Below, in pieces: positions 51,035 to 60,207 of a stretch of DNA of 64,000 nt; position 1 is the first letter of the stretch; every line of letters begins with the position of its first letter. This stretch comes from Desulfosporosinus hippei DSM 8344 (GTDB lineage Bacteria > Bacillota > Desulfitobacteriia > Desulfitobacteriales > Desulfitobacteriaceae). Both the position numbers and the translations under genes were made by a program. The DNA is taken from the NCBI RefSeq assembly GCF_900100785.1, contig NZ_FNCP01000005.1, positions 1-64,000 of the forward strand, written 5' to 3'. The notes under the pieces are model-generated. The model had not been told where the DNA came from, did no database searches, and was given only the letters and a program-made list of their open reading frames with translations.

Positions 51035-52089
51035 AACATGCCCTCCAAATCATCCGGTAAGGAGGCGATGAAATAGGCCAGCAGTTTTCCCGAGTTTAGG
51101 ACATCTTGAATATCAAGAGTTTCTACAGAAGTGTGCATATACCGCAAGGGGATAGAGATCAACCCGGTAGGAATCCCTGCCTGAGCCACTTGAATAGGCC
51201 AAGCGTCCGTTCCTGAATGCCCCGGAATCGGTTCAATTTGAATAGGTAATCGATGAAAATGGGCTGACTCCACAAGATGCCGATAGATAGCTGGATGGAT
51301 ATTAGGCCCGAGGGCAACAGTCGGCCCTTTTCCCAGATCAATTGTTACTTGCCCCTTTAGATCAGGAGTACAGGCATGAGTAACATCTATAGTTACTGCC
51401 AGATCCGGATTAAGGGTATAAGCACCGGTAATTGCTCCCCTCGCCCCGACTTCTTCTTGTGTGGTTGCTACTGCAACTACATCATGAGAATGCTTAAGCC
51501 TAGACAATTCTTCCAGACAAACCTTCATTGCCACTACTCCGGCTCTATCATCTAAGGATTTTCCAGCTATTAGGTTATTCAGAAGCGGATAGGTTTGGCG
51601 TTTTATAGTAATGATATCTCCCACTTGGATAACCTCCTGGATTTTGGCCAGAGGCATCCCAACATCAATAACCATTTCATCCATTTTGACAGCCTGACTT
51701 GATTCCATTTTATCGAATTGATGGGGTGACAAAGAAGCTATAATACCAGGAATAGCTTGATTCCCATGAACCAGTACCTCTTGAGACAAGAGAGTGCGCT
51801 GGTCGGTCCCGCCAATGGATGTGAATTTAATAAAACCACGGGAATCAATCTTTTTCACAATCAGACCAATCTCGTCCATATGAGCAGCTAACATAATTTT
51901 TTTATTAGAATTTTTATTACCTCTTCTCAAAGCATAAACATTGCCGAATTTATCACGCTCTACCTCATTACTAAATTCTTCAAATCTTTCTCTGACCAAA
52001 GAGGCTATCGAAAACTCATACCCGGAGACTCCCGAGGCTATTGATATAAGACTAAGAAAATCTCTGGCATCCTTCATTTGCGGATTCAT
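51025..52089 (-). CDS. M42 family metallo-aminopeptidase (first of three)
   Basis: The 354-residue protein has AAHMDEIGLIV, KSLDDRAGVV, ATTQEEVGARGA, AVTIDVTHA and RYMHTSVETL, giving the full M42 active site. It heads an operon of three paralogues that overlap end to start, so the three are made together and may form mixed particles. A GAAAGGTGAAAG-like ribosome site precedes the ATG. Confidence 0.9.
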   Translation of the reverse strand: MNPQMKDARDFLSLISIASGVSGYEFSIASLVRERFEEFSNEVERDKFGNVYALRRGNKNSNKKIMLAAHMDEIGLIVKKIDSRGFIKFTSIGGTDQRTLLSQEVLVHGNQAIPGIIASLSPHQFDKMESSQAVKMDEMVIDVGMPLAKIQEVIQVGDIITIKRQTYPLLNNLIAGKSLDDRAGVVAMKVCLEELSRLKHSHDVVAVATTQEEVGARGAITGAYTLNPDLAVTIDVTHACTPDLKGQVTIDLGKGPTVALGPNIHPAIYRHLVESAHFHRLPIQIEPIPGHSGTDAWPIQVAQAGIPTGLISIPLRYMHTSVETLDIQDVLNSGKLLAYFIASLPDDLEGMLCY

Positions 52090-52189
52090 TATAAATCTTT
52101 CACCTTCTCTCTGAAAGATGTTCCAAGGGAGGGTATGTTTATATATTACTTTTGTTTCCTCTTCTAAATACCTTAAAAACCTTATAACT

Positions 52190-52234
52190 AAAAAAACAAG
52201 GGGCAGCCGGAACCATTATTTGTTCCAACTGCCC
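52190..52234 (-). terminator. Terminator after the Cache-GGDEF gene
   Basis: GGGCAG...CGGAAC pairs with GTTCC...CTGCCC and has seven Ts on the minus strand. It separates the diguanylate cyclase transcript from the M42 operon. Confidence 0.85.
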
Positions 52235-52258
52235 TAGCTATGTAATTCTCAGACAATT

Positions 52259-54169
52259 CTAGACGACTAAACAATTTCGACCTTTATTCTTAGCGGCATA
52301 TAGCTTTTGATCTGCCGCTTTTATGACCTCATCAGGGCTAAGAAAAGACTTTGTATACTCTTGCATTCCCCCACTGATTGTTAAAATGCCATAGGTACTT
52401 TTCTCGTGGATAATACTAAGGTTTTGTATCTTTTCTAAAATCCGTTGACCTATCTCTTTTGAGAGATTGGCATCGGTGTGGTTGAAAATGACTGCAAATT
52501 CTTCTCCACCATATCTAAACACACGATCCTCTTCACGAATTGTTTCTTTAATTGCTTTGGCAATATCTTTTAAAGCCCGATCTCCTTCTGCATGACCATA
52601 ACTATCATTATAGTTTTTAAAGAAATCTATATCTATCATCATTACAGTAAATGTTCCTAAGCCCTCTTCAGCATCCATAAAAATTCTAGCCATACTTCGA
52701 TCCAAAGATCTTCGGTTGTGAATACTTGTAAGTCCGTCAAGCAAACTCATTTCCATAAGGTCTGCATTTGCCTTTTCCAAGGCATTAGTCCTTTCTTCTA
52801 CGATCCTTTCAAGGTTTTCTTTAGAATCTTTTATATTAGTGGCCATTTCCACAAACCTTCTGGCAAGCATTCCAATTTCGTTTTGTAGGCCTATTGGCAG
52901 ATTCATTCGTGCCTCTGCAATTTCTTTGTATTCTCCTCTGCCTATTTTTTCTGCTGCATAGCTTAACTGACTTAATGGTTTTTCTGCCTGGTATTTGATA
53001 ACATAATATACTATTGTAAGAATTGCAAAAAGAACAATCATTCCTTCAATGAGAACTCTTTTAGCTGCTCCGTGCGCAGCCTCTCTAATAGTTCCGACAG
53101 GCAATACCCTAACATATAGCCACTCAGGCCCTTCGATCTCTCCCACTACAAGATAGCTATCATGAATTTTAGTCTTAATTACTTTTACTTGCGAGGTATT
53201 CTCTCCGAATTCTTCACTGATTAATTTATAGGCATCCTTAACTAATGGAATCTGTATCTTATCAAGGGATAATTGACCGACCCATTTTTGTTCATCGCTG
53301 GGGTCGCTGGGATGTGCCACGAGATATCCATCTTTTCGAATAATAAAACTATAGGAACCATCGCTGTTATATTCAAGTAATTGTTCTATTAAGTCTGTAA
53401 GATAAAGATCATGGCCTGGGGTTATAAGATGCCGTTCACCATAATCTACGGGATCCATATAGGTTATCATCCATTTCTCAGCAGTTTCGTCATAATACAA
53501 CCCCGACCAAATCGACTTCCGCTCGGGATTTTCCCCTTTGTTGACAGCCTTAATAACCCCTAACTCATTCATGGGCAAATCTGCCCGAGCATTTAAACCC
53601 CACGGCTCTTCCGGGTAATATATAGACAGGACATTTTCTGGGAAGGCTACATGAACATTGGCAAATCTATTGACCCATGCCGCCCCCAATTTAGACAAGA
53701 CTCGATTGGAAAGAACAATCCTTCTCTGAAGATCTGGGTTATCAAGCTTTTGATTGTTGCCGATAAAGCTACTCAGTCCGTATAGGTAATTTCCATCGTC
53801 AGTATAAACTCCTTCATAATACTCTGGTTTCATCCTTGTAGCACCTTGTTCATCGACAAAATAGTAAGTCCAGAACTCATCTTTAGTAACTTCAATATCT
53901 GATAGGTAAAGCTTCAAAAACTCATTTTCGAATACTTTTAGATTATCCTCTGCTAATGTAAAAATCTCGCTATCATATCTGACTCTATCAAAAACATAAG
54001 TTTTTAGTTGCTCTAACTTCTTCTCTGTCTCATTTGAATAAACGTTTAAATAAGTAATGATAGCTATGATAAAGACTATTCCGATTGACAGGAGAAAAAT
54101 CCTTAAGAGAATATTTCTTATAAGCGAAAGTTTTCTCTTATCTACAACAATGTCTACTTCACTCTTCAT
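52259..54169 (-). CDS. Cache-HAMP diguanylate cyclase
   Basis: The 636-residue membrane protein has helix 18-42, a large extracytoplasmic double-Cache sensor (to about 370; SFIIRKDGYLVAHPSDPSDEQKWVG is a typical Cache strand region), helix about 372-392, HAMP, a coiled coil and a GGDEF domain. The active site reads RYGGEEF and the inhibitory site REED lies five residues before it, so cyclic di-GMP synthesis with feedback is expected. Monocistronic. The ligand is unknown. Confidence 0.93.
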   Translation of the reverse strand: MKSEVDIVVDKRKLSLIRNILLRIFLLSIGIVFIIAIITYLNVYSNETEKKLEQLKTYVFDRVRYDSEIFTLAEDNLKVFENEFLKLYLSDIEVTKDEFWTYYFVDEQGATRMKPEYYEGVYTDDGNYLYGLSSFIGNNQKLDNPDLQRRIVLSNRVLSKLGAAWVNRFANVHVAFPENVLSIYYPEEPWGLNARADLPMNELGVIKAVNKGENPERKSIWSGLYYDETAEKWMITYMDPVDYGERHLITPGHDLYLTDLIEQLLEYNSDGSYSFIIRKDGYLVAHPSDPSDEQKWVGQLSLDKIQIPLVKDAYKLISEEFGENTSQVKVIKTKIHDSYLVVGEIEGPEWLYVRVLPVGTIREAAHGAAKRVLIEGMIVLFAILTIVYYVIKYQAEKPLSQLSYAAEKIGRGEYKEIAEARMNLPIGLQNEIGMLARRFVEMATNIKDSKENLERIVEERTNALEKANADLMEMSLLDGLTSIHNRRSLDRSMARIFMDAEEGLGTFTVMMIDIDFFKNYNDSYGHAEGDRALKDIAKAIKETIREEDRVFRYGGEEFAVIFNHTDANLSKEIGQRILEKIQNLSIIHEKSTYGILTISGGMQEYTKSFLSPDEVIKAADQKLYAAKNKGRNCLVV

Positions 54170-54482
54170 TTAACCTCTCCTTCCTTATAGAGTACAGATC
54201 CTAGTGGAAGCATGGATACCATTTAGTAGACCTTTAAGTTAATTCATCTTCTTCTTTAGTTCTTTTTTATTATAAGGATTTTTTTAATGCTTTTAAAGGA
54301 TTTATCAGGATATAAGGCTATTTAGTGTAAAAATTTTTTTTGTTTAAATATTTTGTTATCTTAAGTAAATTATTATTTCTTCGAATTTTGGAACTTTATT
54401 ATATCGAACTATTCAGACCTAAAAAGTTATATAATTAGCTCGATGAGTAAAGTAGATACAATTGAAGCGAGGTAAAGCTAAA
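54170..54482. other. Divergent intergenic region, AT-rich
   Basis: The 313 bases between the diguanylate cyclase and the SWEET-like gene must hold both promoters. I see no riboswitch, hairpin or ORF that I would name. Confidence 0.5.
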
Positions 54483-54791
54483 TTGAGTATTTTTGAAATT
54501 ATAATGTTAATATGCTTTGGTGCAGCTTGGCCCCTTTCCATTTACAAATCCTATACCTCTCGATCAACGGCAGGTAAAAGTGTATCTTTTTTAATTGTAA
54601 TACTTATCGGCTATGTTGCAGGGATCATGCATAAGGTGTTTAATCAGTATGATGCAGTCGTATATTTATATCTGCTTAATTTTTTAATGGTCTTTACGGA
54701 TCTTTTAATCTATTTTCGCAACAGTCGTTTCGCAACTTCAAACCATCCTAGTAAAAAGAAAGTATCTCACTCAGCAGTTTCCGCAAAATGA
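54483..54791 (+). CDS. Small three-helix membrane protein, SemiSWEET/PQ-loop-like
   Basis: A 102-residue protein with three membrane helices. The first ends in CFGAAWPLSIYKSYTSRSTAGKSVSFL, which resembles the PQ-loop/SemiSWEET pattern (helix, Pro, then S-x-K-S). SemiSWEETs are three-helix sugar carriers that dimerise. The match is by pattern, and sugar transport is inference. The start is probably TTG at 54483, eight bases after GCGAGGT. Confidence 0.6.
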   Translation: MSIFEIIMLICFGAAWPLSIYKSYTSRSTAGKSVSFLIVILIGYVAGIMHKVFNQYDAVVYLYLLNFLMVFTDLLIYFRNSRFATSNHPSKKKVSHSAVSAK

Positions 54792-54867
54792 AATAATATC
54801 TATTGAAAGTTTCAGCTATTTGTGGAAACAACTAAGCTTAAATATCACCAGTATCAAATGGTATTAA

Positions 54868-54896
54868 TTAAAGGGCTGTCAGTGACAGCCCTTTAA
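54868..54896 (+). terminator. Terminator after the SWEET-like gene
   Basis: TTAAAGGGCTGTC and its exact complement around a three-base loop, followed by TTCTTTT. Confidence 0.85.
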
Positions 54897-55043
54897 TTCT
54901 TTTATCACCTTTTTCGTTTAGTTATCCTAAGTCATGTATGTAGATAAAACATTTTATCTTAAGCTAAAGGTTAGATCCCTCAAGTTCCATAATTCTATGA
55001 TATAATGTACGCGATATTCAAAAATATAAAAGAAGGTTATTTT

Positions 55044-55703
55044 ATGGTAAAGGTTTTAATCGCCGATGATCAGAAACTCTTACGGGAAAGTTTTAAAACT
55101 ATAATTGAAAACCACGGGGAAATGAATGTTGTTGCCTGTGCAGCTAATGGGAGAGAGGCCTATGAATTATGCGGCAAGTGCAACCCTGATGTGGTGTTAA
55201 TGGATATTTCTATGCCAGTTTGCAACGGAACGGAAGCAACAAAGTTAATTAAATCTGATTACCCACATGTCAAGGTTCTGATCGTTACTGCTTCTGATGA
55301 CGAGGAAGATGTGTCTGAAGCAATCCGTAATGGAGCAAATGGCTACATTCTCAAAAATGTTGGTACGGAAGAATTGATGCTGGCTATTAAAAGCACTTAC
55401 CATGGTTTACAGATAATGCATAAAGATGTTTTTAAGCCGGCAACATTTAATAAAAACCCTAAAGAACCCCTACGAACGCCAAACAATAAAGTAATTATTA
55501 ATGGTATTCAAGTTCTTATATCGGAAAGAGAAGTAGAAATTATTCGCATGATTGTTGAAGGGAAAGACAACAAAGAAATAGGTGCTTCCCTTTTTATTGC
55601 GGAAGGAACCGTGAAAAATACCATAACCACCATTATCTCAAAACTTCAGCTTAAAGATAGAACCCAACTTGCCGTATTTGCAATAAAGAATCATTTAGTA
55701 TAA
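55044..55703 (+). CDS. NarL/LuxR-family response regulator (orphan)
   Basis: A 219-residue protein with receiver (phospho-acceptor D54 in VVLMDISMP) and LuxR-type helix-turn-helix (LISEREVEIIRMIVEGKDNKEIGASLFIAEGTVKNTITTIISKLQLKDRTQLAVFAI). No kinase gene is next to it on the same strand; the convergent hybrid kinase cluster is the nearest candidate donor. I start at ATG 55044 behind AGAAGG. Confidence 0.9.
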   Translation: MVKVLIADDQKLLRESFKTIIENHGEMNVVACAANGREAYELCGKCNPDVVLMDISMPVCNGTEATKLIKSDYPHVKVLIVTASDDEEDVSEAIRNGANGYILKNVGTEELMLAIKSTYHGLQIMHKDVFKPATFNKNPKEPLRTPNNKVIINGIQVLISEREVEIIRMIVEGKDNKEIGASLFIAEGTVKNTITTIISKLQLKDRTQLAVFAIKNHLV

Positions 55704-55708
55704 TTGTG

Positions 55709-57388
55709 CTATTTTTTTAGAAACGGTTGAGTTAAGAGGAGTTTGGTCATCTCGTTTTCTCCAACGGGCTTGCTGAAGTAATACCCCTGCATGATATCAC
55801 AACCCATATTTTCAAGTAACACCACATGTTTTTCATCCTCTACACCTTCAGCCACTGTTCTAAGGTCTAAAGTATGAGCTAGTTCAATGATATGTTTGAC
55901 AATCTCGTAATCAACTTTCTGGGTTAGAAAGTTTTGAACGAATACTTTGTCGATCTTTATTTCGTCAATTGGATAATCCTTTAAATAGGCTAAGGTGGCT
56001 TGTCCCGTGCCAAAATCATCAATCGAGAGTTTGAACCCTTTTTCTTTTAGGGAATACATTTTCTTTTGGGCTTCATCAGGATTAGCCATAATGGCACTTT
56101 CCGTTATTTCTATTTTAATAGTTTCAGGAACTAGATCATATAAACCAGCAAAGTTTAGAATCCTAGTTTCTAAACTTGGATCGTTAAACTGCAGTGCTGA
56201 TACATTGACGGAAACACTTGTTGATATCTTTTTATTATGAGTTAGCTCAGCTAAATACCTCATAGAATCTTTAATTACCCAGTTGCCTAAATTAATTATG
56301 GTTCCATTTTCTTCAGCACGGTGAATAAAAAAATCCGGATACATAAAGCCATAATCTCTGCTGTCCCACCTGATAAGCGCTTCCATGCCAATTATTTCAT
56401 GATTATCAGCCCTTATTTGAGGCTGAAAGTGCAGAACAAATTCACGATTATCAATTGCCTTGAATAAATTTGTAGCAATCTCAACATGATTCTTGTAATT
56501 TCTTTCAAGTTGCTCGTCATAAAATCGAATATAAAATTTTTCCTTGTTCTTTTCTTCGTTAGCTAGTCGGGCATTATTAACAAGTTCATCTCCTGTAGAA
56601 CCATTTTGAGGGTATAGTGAAATTCCTATTTTGCAAGAAACCAGTAACTCGCCATTCAAATATTCAATTGGATTGGCAAATGCCTTTACAAGATTATCTG
56701 CAAATCTAGCCGCCTGCTCAGGCCCTGCACTATCAAGCAAGATTGTGAAATTGCCTTCTTTATTATAGGATATTATCTTTACGTCTTCTCGCCCATTTTG
56801 GAATTTTTCGACTAGTCCTTTAAGCATTTGTTGATCATTGATTTTTGAGAGGTAATTGTTTAAGAACATTGAATTGCTTAATTTTACTGCAACTATGGCA
56901 AATTGGGAGGCCATGCTTTGTTCTTGGCTTATCATAATATTATCAATATAGTCAATGAAAAGCATGTCATTGGGCAATCCCGTGCTATGGTCATATAACA
57001 GTCTTCTAAACCGATCAAGTTTTAAAACAGTCCTTACCCTTGCCTTTACTTCCAAAGCATCTAGGGGTTTACATAGAAATTCGTCTGCGCCTGATTGAAA
57101 ACCTTTTATTTTTGATTCTCGATCTTCTAAAGCAGTAACCATAATAACAGGCATTAAGGATGTATAGGGATTGTTTCTGATTCTCTTACAAACTTCAAAT
57201 CCATCCATATCTGGCAATATGACATCAAGGAGCACTAAATCCGGCTTTATCTCGAAGGCCTTTTTCAGAGCGTCCTTGCCGTTGGCTGCAAATTCTATAT
57301 AGTAATCTTCTCCCTTTAGAAATGCATTCAATACTTTCTGTCCTGAGATACTATCATCCACAATTAAAATACTATTTTTTCTGTACAT
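55709..57388 (-). CDS. Response regulator with degenerate GGDEF and active-looking EAL domain
   Basis: The 559-residue protein has a receiver with D55 (LVLLDVILP), then a GGDEF-like domain (about 130-292) whose GGDEF is replaced by SYNKEGNF and so cannot make cyclic di-GMP, then an EAL domain from about 300. The EAL residues are intact: GMEALIRW (EAL at 336-338), SVNVSALQF, IEITES, IDDFGTG and AEGVED. It should degrade cyclic di-GMP, with the GGDEF relic possibly binding GTP. It lies 32 bases after the hybrid kinase gene and is its likely output. Confidence 0.93.
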   Translation of the reverse strand: MYRKNSILIVDDSISGQKVLNAFLKGEDYYIEFAANGKDALKKAFEIKPDLVLLDVILPDMDGFEVCKRIRNNPYTSLMPVIMVTALEDRESKIKGFQSGADEFLCKPLDALEVKARVRTVLKLDRFRRLLYDHSTGLPNDMLFIDYIDNIMISQEQSMASQFAIVAVKLSNSMFLNNYLSKINDQQMLKGLVEKFQNGREDVKIISYNKEGNFTILLDSAGPEQAARFADNLVKAFANPIEYLNGELLVSCKIGISLYPQNGSTGDELVNNARLANEEKNKEKFYIRFYDEQLERNYKNHVEIATNLFKAIDNREFVLHFQPQIRADNHEIIGMEALIRWDSRDYGFMYPDFFIHRAEENGTIINLGNWVIKDSMRYLAELTHNKKISTSVSVNVSALQFNDPSLETRILNFAGLYDLVPETIKIEITESAIMANPDEAQKKMYSLKEKGFKLSIDDFGTGQATLAYLKDYPIDEIKIDKVFVQNFLTQKVDYEIVKHIIELAHTLDLRTVAEGVEDEKHVVLLENMGCDIMQGYYFSKPVGENEMTKLLLTQPFLKK

Positions 57389-57420
57389 GATATCCCTCCT
57401 CTCTAAAGATCGAACAACAT

Positions 57421-60144
57421 TTATTTGTGCAGATATTCATCACACTTCTCCTTAAGAACTCCCATTGAGACTGGTTTACTGATATAGTCATCCATCCCGG
57501 CGTTAATACATTTTTCTTTGTCGCCTTCCATAGTATAGGCCGTCATAGCGACAATGGTTGTGTTTTTATTAAAGACACTCTTTTTTCTTATTTCAAATGT
57601 AGCTTCATAGCCATCCATTATTGGCATTTGGCAGTCCATCAGGATCAGATCATACTCTTTAGTGTTACAGATCTCAACAGCCTGTTGCCCGTTAGTTGCC
57701 AGTTCGACAGTGTAACCAAGCTTTTTCAGCATTGTCATCTCCAGTCTTTGATTGGCCAGCATGTCTTCAACCAGCAAGATTGAAGGTTTGTCATCGCCAT
57801 GGAACTCTTGGATAACTGAATGTTTTATTTCAACCTCTTCTGATAAAGCAGAGGTTTTTAGTAATGCAATCTGAGAAATAAGTTCAATTAACTCCTTCTT
57901 TCTAACAGGTTTTAAAAGGCATCCGGCAAATCCAATGGTTTTAGCTAATTTAGTATCTCCCTTCTGGGCGGCGGAAGTAATTAGGATGAGCTTAATGTCT
58001 CTATACCTTTCGTCCTTTAACACTTGTTTTCCAAATTCATAGCCGCTCATCCCAGGCATCATATAATCGACTAAAATAATTCGGGGTAAATTTCCCAACG
58101 ATAATTCTCTTAGAATTTCTATTCCCTCAAAGCCATCCTTGGCACTATTTACAACACATCCTGCTTCACCCAGGTATTCTCGAAAGATCATCCTGTTAGT
58201 ATCATTATCATCAATAATCATGACGGAAAGATCCTTCAGATCTTCTAACCTAGGCTTTTCTTCTTCGTTTTCGAGCCGTGCTTTTTCTAACTCTAGGGCA
58301 ATTACAAAGGTACTTCCCTTACCTAAAGCGCTAACCACATCAATTCTGCCACCAATTAGTTCAATGATTTTTTTCGAAATCGCCAGTCCCAGTCCTGTTC
58401 CTTCGTATTTTCTGGTTGTAGAAGCATCTGCTTGAGTAAAAACCTCGAATAGGTTCTGCTTAGTCTTTTCGGACATGCCAATGCCTGTATCGTGAACCTC
58501 AATCTGCAATTGAATTTTTTCGTTATTATCTTTAATCTGCTTTACCGTCACTGTCACCTCACCCTGATCTGTGAATTTGACAGCATTGCCGATGATATTA
58601 TTTAATACTTGCCTCAATCTGCTGGGATCCCCTTGAACACCGCTCGGTACTCCGGCAGTGATAAATAATGCTAAATCGATACCCTTACCATTTGCCTTTG
58701 GCGAAAATAGGGATACGCTCTCTTCCACAAGACTGTGAAGATTAAAAGGAATACTATCAATCAACAACTTGTTCGCATCAATCTTCGAATAATCTAAGAT
58801 GTCATTAATTAACAATAGAAGCGCATCGGTTGAAGCTTTAACTTCTGCTAAGTAGCTTGCTTGTTGCCTTTCTAGCGGCATCGTTGAGAGCAGTTCTATG
58901 TAACCGATAATTCCATTCATTGGTGTCCTGATTTCATGAGACATGTTTGCCAGAAATTGACTCTTGGCGATATTTGCTGCTTCAGCAGCTTCCTTGGCCT
59001 GCATTAATTCTAATTCCGTTTTTCTTTCTTGTTCTAGGCTAATCATAAATTCATTGAACCAGCGACATAATTCTCCAATCTCATCGTTAGACAATGACTG
59101 AATTCGGGTTTCGGGATTTATTGTTCCCTTTTTTAACTCTTTAAAGGTTTTAGTTATTTTTTTAATCGGCTGAACAAATGATTTAGAAATGGCAAAGGCA
59201 AATAAGAAGATGAAAATGAATGAAACCCCTAAGAACAATATATTGTATCTGAGAATATCTTTAACTTTCTCAGAAATGCTCTTTTCTGATATTAAAGCCA
59301 GAAGCAGCCAGCCATTTTTAGTCTTGTCATAAATGACTTGTTTGTTATCTCCGTTAATTTCCGTAATGAAACTGCCAGAATTCTTATAAATATTTGTTAT
59401 AAACTCGCTGTCGAGTTTACTTCCAATTGATGCCTTCTCCTGATGATAAATAAGTCGTTTTTCCCTGTCAATAATCATATATTCCGTGTCTTTATATGTA
59501 CTAATAAAATGATTATAAAAAACGTCAATATCATAATTTATTAAAAGCAAGCCAATTGGCTTCTCAGTGAAACTAGTTGGGTCAATCTTTTTTAGAACCT
59601 TTCCAATCACAATAACCTTTTTATCACTTGATTTTAAGTTCAGATTGTCCTCAATTCCTTGCCATAGAATCGTACTTTCTGAGTTCAATGCTTTAGTAAA
59701 AAGTTTATTCTTAGATTCTGCATTAATATCTTGAACATCTAAGGTATCGCCGACATGATAATGCTCTCCACTCACTGAATAAATGTCAATTGAAACAAGT
59801 CCTTTAAGATTTGCAAAACCACTCAGTAGATCTCCTATTCTGGCTTGTGTAGCCAGTCTTTCGAAATCAGTTATTCCCTCGCCATTCTTCGCCAATACAT
59901 CTTTGATATCCTCAATACTGGAAAGATTAGCAATCAAGCCTTCGACCTCTTCCATGATGAGCTCTAGATAACGTTTCTTCTCTTCTAATAAATTTATTGA
60001 TGTCTTGTCAATCTCGTCTTTAAGAATAGATTTTGACTTACTATAGGACATCAATCCTAAAAAGGCTATAGGAACTATACAGGCTAATAATAGATAAATT
60101 ATAAGCTTTTCGGTTATGTTCAATCTTAGAGATTTATGAAACAT
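57421..60144 (-). CDS. Hybrid sensor histidine kinase: Cache, HAMP, kinase, two receivers
   Basis: A 907-residue kinase. Helix about 14-32, extracytoplasmic Cache-type sensor, helix about 297-320, HAMP, coiled coil, HisKA with H403 (SHEIRTPM), ATPase (HDTGIGM, GTGLGL), receiver 1 with D693 and receiver 2 with D837. Unlike the kinase at 23701 it has no PAS or Hpt domain, so a separate phosphotransfer protein may be required to reach a final regulator. It lies between a sugar-binding lipoprotein and the EAL regulator on one strand, suggesting a three-part signalling unit. Confidence 0.93.
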   Translation of the reverse strand: MFHKSLRLNITEKLIIYLLLACIVPIAFLGLMSYSKSKSILKDEIDKTSINLLEEKKRYLELIMEEVEGLIANLSSIEDIKDVLAKNGEGITDFERLATQARIGDLLSGFANLKGLVSIDIYSVSGEHYHVGDTLDVQDINAESKNKLFTKALNSESTILWQGIEDNLNLKSSDKKVIVIGKVLKKIDPTSFTEKPIGLLLINYDIDVFYNHFISTYKDTEYMIIDREKRLIYHQEKASIGSKLDSEFITNIYKNSGSFITEINGDNKQVIYDKTKNGWLLLALISEKSISEKVKDILRYNILFLGVSFIFIFLFAFAISKSFVQPIKKITKTFKELKKGTINPETRIQSLSNDEIGELCRWFNEFMISLEQERKTELELMQAKEAAEAANIAKSQFLANMSHEIRTPMNGIIGYIELLSTMPLERQQASYLAEVKASTDALLLLINDILDYSKIDANKLLIDSIPFNLHSLVEESVSLFSPKANGKGIDLALFITAGVPSGVQGDPSRLRQVLNNIIGNAVKFTDQGEVTVTVKQIKDNNEKIQLQIEVHDTGIGMSEKTKQNLFEVFTQADASTTRKYEGTGLGLAISKKIIELIGGRIDVVSALGKGSTFVIALELEKARLENEEEKPRLEDLKDLSVMIIDDNDTNRMIFREYLGEAGCVVNSAKDGFEGIEILRELSLGNLPRIILVDYMMPGMSGYEFGKQVLKDERYRDIKLILITSAAQKGDTKLAKTIGFAGCLLKPVRKKELIELISQIALLKTSALSEEVEIKHSVIQEFHGDDKPSILLVEDMLANQRLEMTMLKKLGYTVELATNGQQAVEICNTKEYDLILMDCQMPIMDGYEATFEIRKKSVFNKNTTIVAMTAYTMEGDKEKCINAGMDDYISKPVSMGVLKEKCDEYLHK

Positions 60145-60207
60145 AAAATTATCCTTTCGGGATGATATTATTGTAATTCTCCAGTAGCAAGGTAAGATGT
60201 TAAAGCC

